The translations under genes were made by a program, and so were the position numbers. Shown in pieces: positions 58,816-64,000 of a stretch of 64,000 nucleotides of DNA. Position 1 is the first letter of the stretch; each line of letters starts with the position of its first letter. The stretch is from Rhodococcus sp040643435 (GTDB lineage Bacteria; Actinomycetota; Actinomycetes; Mycobacteriales; Mycobacteriaceae). The notes under the pieces were generated by a model that was not told the DNA's origin, searched no databases, and was given only the letters and a program-made list of their open reading frames with translations. The stretch spans positions 326,512 to 390,511 of the forward strand of contig NZ_JBEYUH010000002.1 in NCBI RefSeq assembly GCF_040643435.1, read 5' to 3'.

Positions 58816-59703
58816 TTACATCCAGCCGTCCGACTGCGTGGCGAGCATCCGCTCCATCACCTGCGGTGACCATGAAGGCTCGGACGTTCGCGCGGCCCGA
58901 TTGCGCCGAGGGGCGCTCATCTCGGGGTACAGCTTGCGCGAGATGTCGCGAACGGCGTTGGCGACCAGCGGAGCGATGCGTTCGAGGTGCCCCGGCCGGG
59001 TAGGTCCGCACAGAGAGATCGCGGCGACAGGGGACGCGGGGCTGCGGATCGCGGCACCCACGCACGACATCCCGGGGGTGGCCTCGCCGGTCTCGAAGGC
59101 CAGCCCGTGGCGGCGGCGGATCCGGTTGAGTTCGAGGTGCAGGGTCGAAAGGTCGGTGATGGTGCGCTCGGTGCGCCGAGGCAGCTGCAGCCCGGTATAG
59201 AGAGCGTCGACCTGCTCCGGCTCGAGCCCCGCGAGCAGAGCCTTACCGCCGGCGGTGGCGTAGGCGGGCACGCGTCCACCGACTCGGGACGGCAGTGCTG
59301 CGGCGAGCTGCCCACCGATCTTGTCGAGATAGACGCAATCGCGGCCGTCGAGCACGGACAGATGGGCGACCATGCCCGTCGTCATATGGAGTTCGTGAAG
59401 CAGTGGTGCCGCAGCCTCGCGGATGCGGATGTGCCCACCGTCGCCCTCGCCCATGGACTTTGCACGGCGACCGAGGCAGTATCCGAACGACGCATGGTCG
59501 ATCCAGTCGAGCCGCACCATCTGATCGAGGATGCGGTGAACGGTCGAGCGCGGCAAGCGGGTACGGCACGCAACTTCCTCGAGTGTGAGTCGCGAGGAGA
59601 GGTCGTCGAATGCGTCGAGGATGAGGGTCATACGCTCGACCATCGACGCAGGCAGTTCACGCTTGGGCGCTTGGGGGGCCTGCGTATGTTGCGACTCGGA
59701 CAT
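58816..59703 (-). CDS. IclR-family regulator of the second steroid cluster
   Basis: 295 aa from ATG 59703, with AAAGGGTGG before it. N-terminal winged HTH: MVERMTLILDAFDDLSSRLTLEEVACRTRLPRSTVHRILDQMVRLDWID near residues 21-69; effector domain with LPSRVGGRVPAYATAGGKALLAGL near 138-161 and PGMSCVGAAIRSPASPVAAISLCGP near 218-242. The C-terminus carries a ~30-residue polar extension. Divergent from the old-yellow-enzyme gene and upstream of hsaD; it is the only regulator in block H. Confidence 0.85.
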   Translation of the reverse strand: MSESQHTQAPQAPKRELPASMVERMTLILDAFDDLSSRLTLEEVACRTRLPRSTVHRILDQMVRLDWIDHASFGYCLGRRAKSMGEGDGGHIRIREAAAPLLHELHMTTGMVAHLSVLDGRDCVYLDKIGGQLAAALPSRVGGRVPAYATAGGKALLAGLEPEQVDALYTGLQLPRRTERTITDLSTLHLELNRIRRRHGLAFETGEATPGMSCVGAAIRSPASPVAAISLCGPTRPGHLERIAPLVANAVRDISRKLYPEMSAPRRNRAARTSEPSWSPQVMERMLATQSDGWM

Positions 59704-59984
59704 CGCCACCCTTTCTCCAACACTCGTCGCCCACTGCCGTAACAAACTGAAATTGATTCTTGTGGGCGAGGACCAGAGTACAAGGTGCGTGACTTGTTGC
59801 ACAATTCCCGGTGAGCGGACACGCCGCGCAGCCGTACGGCCCGCACTTTCCCTCGACCGGCCCCGAGCACGTCTCACTGAGCAGGAGGTCCCTGTCCCAC
59901 GGGTCGGCGCGTGAGTACAACCGAGTCGCGGGCCGAATCTGCCTGCACCCGTCACCCGCACGAGCCGAAAGAGTCGAGACCGTG

Positions 59985-61130
59985 ATGCCAGAAGCCGAGT
60001 CCCCCCTCTTCCGCCCCCTGACGGTGCGCTCACTCGAGCTCCGCAACCGCATCGTGATGTCCCCGATGACCCGCTCCCATTCGCCGGGTGGAGTACCCGG
60101 ACCGGACGTCGTGGAGTACTACCGGCGGCGCGCGGCAGGCGGCACGGCCCTGATCATCACCGAGGGTGTCGCGATCGATCACCCGACGGCGGTCGACAAT
60201 CCGCGGGTACCCCACATGTACGGCGAAGCCGCCCTCGAAGGCTGGCGCCGCGTCGTCGATGCGATCCACGCCGAAGGCGGACGCATCATTCCTCAGCTCT
60301 GGCACGTCGGCCCCCTCTGGGGGGCGATGACCGCCGATGTCGACCCCGCCCTCACTCCCATGCGGCCGTCCGGAATCTGGGGAGAGCCCGGCGTGACCTC
60401 CTACGGCGAGGATTATGTCGCCCGCGCATCCCGGCCCACCCGGGCCATGACCGTCGCGGACATCGAAGAGGTCGTCACCGCGTACGCAGACGCGGCGGCT
60501 GCCGCTGTCGAAGTCGGATTCGACGGGATCGCACTGCACGGCGGACACGGCTACCTGCTCGACGCATTCCTCTGGGAAGCCACGAACCAGCGTGACGACG
60601 AATGGGGTGGAGACCTCCAGCGCCGGACCCGCTTCCCCGCCACCGTGGTGGCCGCGATCCGCTCCCGCATCGGCGACGATCTTCCGATCTTCTACCGGTT
60701 CTCGCAGCACAAGCAGCAGAACTACGAAGCACGGATCGCCCACACCCCGGAGGAGCTGAAGGCCGTTCTCTCCCCCTTGGCAGAAGCCGGCGTCGACGTG
60801 TTCGACGCGAGCATCCGCCGCTTCGACATCCCGGCCTTCGAAGGCAGCGACCTCACGCTCGCAGGCTGGGCGAAGAAGGTCACCGGAGCTCTCTCCATGG
60901 CGGTGGGCAGCGTCGGAATCGGAACATCGTTGCGGGAGAGCCGCGCACAGGGCAGCGCGCCCGTGCGCAACAACGTTCCCGAACTCGAACGACGGCTCGG
61001 CGAGGACGAATTCGATCTGATCGCCATCGGGCGACTGCACCTCGCCGATCCGTCACTGGCGACGACCCTTCGCCACGGCGCTGAGCTGCCGGAGTTCGAT
61101 CGCACGGTCCACGAGGCCGCACTGATCTGA
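59985..61130 (+). CDS. Old yellow enzyme family NADH:flavin oxidoreductase
   Basis: 381 aa from ATG 59985; a longer in-frame GTG start at 59811 would include a poor N-terminus. FMN TIM-barrel: SLELRNRIVMSPMTRSHSPGG at the start, IPQLWHVGPLWG near residues 99-110, FDGIALHGGHGYLLDAFLWEATNQRDDEWGGDLQRRTRFP near 178-217, and SVGIGTS near 308. OYEs reduce electron-poor C=C bonds such as enones; a steroid-enone or ring-cleavage intermediate is plausible. Divergent from the IclR gene, with the MFS gene following 136 bases later. Confidence 0.82.
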   Translation: MPEAESPLFRPLTVRSLELRNRIVMSPMTRSHSPGGVPGPDVVEYYRRRAAGGTALIITEGVAIDHPTAVDNPRVPHMYGEAALEGWRRVVDAIHAEGGRIIPQLWHVGPLWGAMTADVDPALTPMRPSGIWGEPGVTSYGEDYVARASRPTRAMTVADIEEVVTAYADAAAAAVEVGFDGIALHGGHGYLLDAFLWEATNQRDDEWGGDLQRRTRFPATVVAAIRSRIGDDLPIFYRFSQHKQQNYEARIAHTPEELKAVLSPLAEAGVDVFDASIRRFDIPAFEGSDLTLAGWAKKVTGALSMAVGSVGIGTSLRESRAQGSAPVRNNVPELERRLGEDEFDLIAIGRLHLADPSLATTLRHGAELPEFDRTVHEAALI

Positions 61131-61141
61131 TTCGAACACGG

Positions 61142-61156
61142 TCTCGCTCAGCGAGA
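61142..61156. promoter_or_regulatory. Short palindrome TCTCGCTCAGCGAGA
   Basis: Perfect 7-1-7 palindrome in the gap between the OYE stop (61130) and the MFS start (61267). It could be an operator for the MFS gene or a small hairpin ending the OYE transcript. Confidence 0.35.
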
Positions 61157-61266
61157 TCACACCGCGGGACGACTCTCACCTGCTCTAGAAAGTGACCCGA
61201 GCCACTCCCCTTCGTGGGTAAGGAACTGCGGCCCGGGAGCGGGTCGCCGAGAGTCTGGAATGTGTT

Positions 61267-62700
61267 GTGACGTCCTACGCCAACGAGCTCTCCCACTCGG
61301 AATCCGCAGCCCGCCACGGGCGGAGCCGTTTCGACCGGCAGCAGCCGGTGTGGGTGATCGTGTCGGTCCTGATCGCCGTCGAAATCATCAGCGCGTTCGA
61401 AACATCGATGATGTTCGCAGCGATCCCGACGCTGATCTCGGAATTCGACAGCAATGCATCGACGGTCGGATGGGCCGTGACGGCCTTTCTCCTCGTCTCC
61501 GCTGCATCCGCCGCCGTGTGCGGCCGGCTCGGCGACATGTACGGGCGCGAACGGATCCTGATGATCCTCCTCGCCGTCGCGGCGCTGGGTTCGGTCGTAA
61601 GCGCCGTCGGCGACAGCCTCACCAGCATCATCGTCGGCCGGGCGATCCAGGGGGTGGCGGGCGCGATCCTGCCACTGTGCATCGGACTCGCACGTGAGCA
61701 TCTTCCCGCCGAGCGCGTCCCGGTCGCAGTCGCACTGATCTCCGGTTCCGCCGTGGCCGCAGGCTCCGCATCGCTCCTCGTAGCCGGCCTGCTGATCGAC
61801 AACGCCAGCTGGCACATGATCTTCGTCGTGGCTGCCTTGTACTCGGTCTTTGCTCTGCTGCTCGTCTGGTTCGTCCTCCCGTGGCGTCGCCCCACCGGCA
61901 CGTCCGAGAAGGTCGATTACGTCGGAGCTGTCACCTTCGCCGCCGCAGTCGCCGCGGTCTTGCTCGGCGTCAACAAGTCCCAGGCGTGGGGCTGGTCGGA
62001 TACACGCACTCTGGGTCTGATCCTGGGTGGCGCCGCAGCTCTGGTCATGCTGGTGCGCTGGGAACTGCGCACACCCTCTCCCATCATCAACGTGCGCCTG
62101 TTCGCCGACCGCAAGTTCTCGCTCACGATGCTGGCCACGGTCGCGATCGCAGCGGGACCGCTCGGCGTGGTCACCATGATCATCCCGATCATCATGCAGA
62201 CCCCCTCCACCGGCGACTTCGGCCTCGGCCTGAGCGCGACCCATGCGGGCTGGTTGTCGTTCATCGGCTCCCTGTTCGGTTTCGTCTGCACCCCGCTGAG
62301 CGGCCGAATCTCCGCAGCAGTGGGTTCTCGGGCAGCGATGCTGCTCGGCACCGGCCTGTTCATCGTCGGCACCGTCGTCATGCTCACCGCGCACCACTCC
62401 GTGGTGGCCATGACCGCGATGGTCGTCGTGGTGTCGGTCGCAACCGCGTTCGCCTACACAGCAATTCCGAACCTGATCGTCGAGTCCGTGCCCGAGCACA
62501 ATACGAGCGAGACGACCGGCACGAACGCTGTGCTGCGCACCGCCGGCCAGGGCGTCGGAACGTCGATCGCCACCATGCTGCTCGCCTTCGCAGCGACCCC
62601 GCTCGCCGGAATCACCATGGTCGGCTTCATGCTCATCGCCCTGTCCGTCGTGACGGTGGGGATCACCTTGCTGATCCCGCGCTCCGCACGTACTGCCTGA
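61267..62700 (+). CDS. MFS transporter (DHA2-like)
   Basis: 477 aa from GTG 61267. About 14 hydrophobic segments; RLGDMYGRERILMILLAVAALGS near residues 85-107 is the MFS motif A loop, and GSAVAAGSASLLVAGLLIDNASWHMIF near 159-185 resembles motif C. It lacks signal peptide or extra domains. Being between OYE and KshB-like genes, it may move the inducer/substrate or an end product across the membrane; direction is not evident from sequence. Confidence 0.8.
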   Translation: MTSYANELSHSESAARHGRSRFDRQQPVWVIVSVLIAVEIISAFETSMMFAAIPTLISEFDSNASTVGWAVTAFLLVSAASAAVCGRLGDMYGRERILMILLAVAALGSVVSAVGDSLTSIIVGRAIQGVAGAILPLCIGLAREHLPAERVPVAVALISGSAVAAGSASLLVAGLLIDNASWHMIFVVAALYSVFALLLVWFVLPWRRPTGTSEKVDYVGAVTFAAAVAAVLLGVNKSQAWGWSDTRTLGLILGGAAALVMLVRWELRTPSPIINVRLFADRKFSLTMLATVAIAAGPLGVVTMIIPIIMQTPSTGDFGLGLSATHAGWLSFIGSLFGFVCTPLSGRISAAVGSRAAMLLGTGLFIVGTVVMLTAHHSVVAMTAMVVVVSVATAFAYTAIPNLIVESVPEHNTSETTGTNAVLRTAGQGVGTSIATMLLAFAATPLAGITMVGFMLIALSVVTVGITLLIPRSARTA

Positions 62701-62705
62701 TCCGA

Positions 62706-62752
62706 ACGCGCGTCTCCTCCCGGTGTCCCGATTACCGGGAGGAGACGCGCGT
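62706..62752 (+). terminator. Terminator after the MFS gene (19-bp perfect stem)
   Basis: Perfect 19-bp inverted repeat (62706-62724 with 62734-62752), 9-base loop, directly after the MFS stop at 62700. The KshB-like gene starts 66 bases later, so it should have its own promoter or depend on read-through. Confidence 0.85.
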
Positions 62753-62817
62753 CTCGTTCGGTGGCGTTCTACGGTGACACGATCGAGAAGTTTGCGTACC
62801 GAAGGGAACCCGCTGCG

Positions 62818-63870
62818 ATGACAGCCGTTCAGGCACCGGTCAGTTCACGCTCCACTGTGCTGACCGTCAGTGCAGTCGTTCGAGAAACCGCCGACGCCGT
62901 ATCACTGGTGTTCGACGTACCTGCGGACCGGCGCGCCGACTTCACCTACAAACCCGGGCAGTTCCTGACCCTGCGCATCCCGAGCGACCGGACGGGTTCC
63001 GTGGCGCGGTGCTATTCCCTCGCCAGTTCCCCGCACACCGGTGAACCCCTCAAGGTCACCGTCAAGCGCACCGCAGACGGATATGCATCGAACTGGCTGT
63101 GCGACAACATCTCTTCCGGTGACACCGTAGAGCTCCTTCCGCCGGCCGGTGTGTTCACCCCGGTCGACCTCACCGAGAAGCTCGTACTGTTCGCCGGAGG
63201 CAGCGGCATCACCCCGGTGATGTCGATCCTCAAGTCTGCTCTCCACAGCGGAAACCGCAACGTAGTGGTCGTCTACGGCAACCGCGACGAGAACTCCGTC
63301 ATCTTCGCCGAGGAGCTGCGCGAACTGGCCGCCCGGCACTCCGACGCTCTCACCGTCGTGCACTGGCTCGAGAGCGTGCAGGGAATTCCGACCCCCCGGC
63401 AGCTCGCGACCCTCGTTTCCTCGTTCGCCGATCACCGCGCCTACATGTGCGGGCCCGGCCCGTTCATGGACACCGTCCGCGAAGCGCTGCTCCTGGCCGG
63501 CGTCCCGAAGGACCGGATCCACGCCGAGGTCTTCACGTCCCTGTCCGGTGACCCGTTCGCCGAGGTCCCCGCCGTCGAGATCGACGAGTCGGACGCCGAC
63601 GCGGCCGCCGTGACGGTGCAGCTCGACGGTGAGGAGCACGACCTCGTGTGGCCACGCAACGCCACTCTCGTGGACGTGATGCTGTCCAAGGGACTCGACG
63701 TGCCCTACTCGTGCCGTGAGGGCGAGTGCGGGTCGTGCGCGTGCACCGTCGTCGAAGGCGACGTCGACACCCCGCCGTCGGCGATCCTCGACGAGGAGGA
63801 CATCGCCAACGGATACATCCTTGCGTGCCAGGCGAAGCCGAAGAGCAAGCACGTGCGCATCGACTTCTGA
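62818..63870 (+). CDS. kshB: Ferredoxin reductase, KshB-like (3-ketosteroid 9alpha-hydroxylase reductase type)
   Basis: 350 aa from ATG 62818, with GAAGGGA upstream; an in-frame longer start at 62761 is inside the terminator region. FAD-binding RCYS at residues 64-67, NAD domain GGSGITPVMSIL near 129-140 and CGPGPF near 218, and a C-terminal plant-type [2Fe-2S] domain with Cys299, Cys304, Cys307 and Cys337. Size and order match KshB, which passes electrons from NADH to the Rieske oxygenase KshA. No kshA is in the window; another Rieske oxygenase partner is possible. Confidence 0.78.
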   Translation: MTAVQAPVSSRSTVLTVSAVVRETADAVSLVFDVPADRRADFTYKPGQFLTLRIPSDRTGSVARCYSLASSPHTGEPLKVTVKRTADGYASNWLCDNISSGDTVELLPPAGVFTPVDLTEKLVLFAGGSGITPVMSILKSALHSGNRNVVVVYGNRDENSVIFAEELRELAARHSDALTVVHWLESVQGIPTPRQLATLVSSFADHRAYMCGPGPFMDTVREALLLAGVPKDRIHAEVFTSLSGDPFAEVPAVEIDESDADAAAVTVQLDGEEHDLVWPRNATLVDVMLSKGLDVPYSCREGECGSCACTVVEGDVDTPPSAILDEEDIANGYILACQAKPKSKHVRIDF

Positions 63871-63914
63871 CCTCCACCGACGAACGAAAGAGCCCGGGTG
63901 CCCGTGGCGGGTTC

Positions 63915-63960
63915 ACATGATCGTCGCAACACTCTCAACGAGAGGTTGCGACGATCATGT
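63915..63960 (+). terminator. Long hairpin after the KshB-like gene
   Basis: Arms 63915-63930 and 63945-63960 are perfect (16 bp), and CTCTC/GAGAG inside extend the stem to about 21 bp with one bulged A and an AAC loop. It lies 45 bases after the kshB-like stop and is most simply its terminator. Confidence 0.72.
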
Positions 63961-64000
63961 CGTTTGCGGAGGACTGCGACCGGTTCGGTAACCATCTGGC

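Noticed and set aside
63957..64000. Start of a further gene at the right edge
   Set aside because: The ATG is inside a hairpin arm, has no ribosome site, and too few codons are visible to judge.
1..64000. CRISPR arrays, tRNA/rRNA genes, insertion sequences
   Set aside because: No regular repeat-spacer array, no tRNA- or rRNA-like sequence and no transposase with flanking repeats was recognised on reading.

Overview
The window is high-G+C actinobacterial DNA, very probably from a Rhodococcus. It carries the sterol (cholesterol / plant sterol) uptake and side-chain degradation locus in an order close to that of R. jostii RHA1 and Mycobacterium tuberculosis: fadE26-fadE27-fadD17, a full mce4 operon, fadD19/echA19, ltp3/ltp4, cyp125/fadA5, and an igr-type operon. 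Perfect or near-perfect KstR-type boxes (TnnAACnnGTTnnA, as remembered from the literature) lie in front of several of these genes. I see no rRNA, tRNA, CRISPR array or insertion sequence, and no stretch over 300 bases without a supported gene.

Layout. (A) 1-11417, + strand: end of chsE4, chsE5, fadD17, then yrbE4A-yrbE4B-mce4ABCDEF, the sterol importer, with 4-base stop/start overlaps from yrbE4B onward. (B) 11630-12766: an Xre/RES toxin-antitoxin pair. (C) 12972-14102: an NMO-family flavoenzyme with a perfect KstR box. (D) 14268-23638, - strand: a tightly coupled seven-gene operon (Tat-exported multicopper oxidase, alpha/beta hydrolase, MpaB/rubber-oxygenase-family protein, CrtC/AttH-like protein, homogentisate-dioxygenase homologue, aldehyde dehydrogenase, CaiB/BaiF CoA-transferase) facing a TetR gene across a perfect palindrome. 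I do not recognise this combination; it is the best candidate for an undescribed pathway. (E) 24434-41880: core sterol side-chain genes: fadD19, echA19, an extra acyl-CoA ligase, two F420-type LLM proteins, a tandem OB-fold protein with ltp4 and ltp3 (C24-branched sterols), cyp125, fadA5, a Ddn-like protein and two SDRs. (F) 42075-47027: igr-type operon, with ChsH2 split into two proteins, then chsH1, ltp2, chsE2 and chsE1, removing the last three side-chain carbons as propionyl-CoA. (G) 47109-52686: a KstR-like TetR, an HsaB-like reductase, a small membrane protein, a DHFR-like protein, an MFS/TetR pair, and a 31-codon peptide gene followed by a 17-bp perfect hairpin and an 83-aa gene. (H) 52749-63870: a second steroid-ring-type cluster under an IclR regulator: delta4-(5alpha)-ketosteroid dehydrogenase, two HsaA-like oxygenases, HsaC, HsaD, old yellow enzyme, MFS transporter and a KshB-like reductase.

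How the parts work together. Mce4 imports sterol. CYP125 oxidises C26/27. FadD19 and FadD17 make CoA esters, and ChsE, EchA19, ChsH and FadA5 carry out beta-oxidation. Ltp3/Ltp4 handle branched chains, and Ltp2 releases the C17-ketone ring system. Ring opening and cleavage enzymes of the Kst4D/HsaA/HsaC/HsaD/KshB type are in block H. That block has no KstR box that I could find, so it probably answers to a different steroid or aromatic inducer. All functions are inferred from sequence features and remembered family knowledge; no database search was run.
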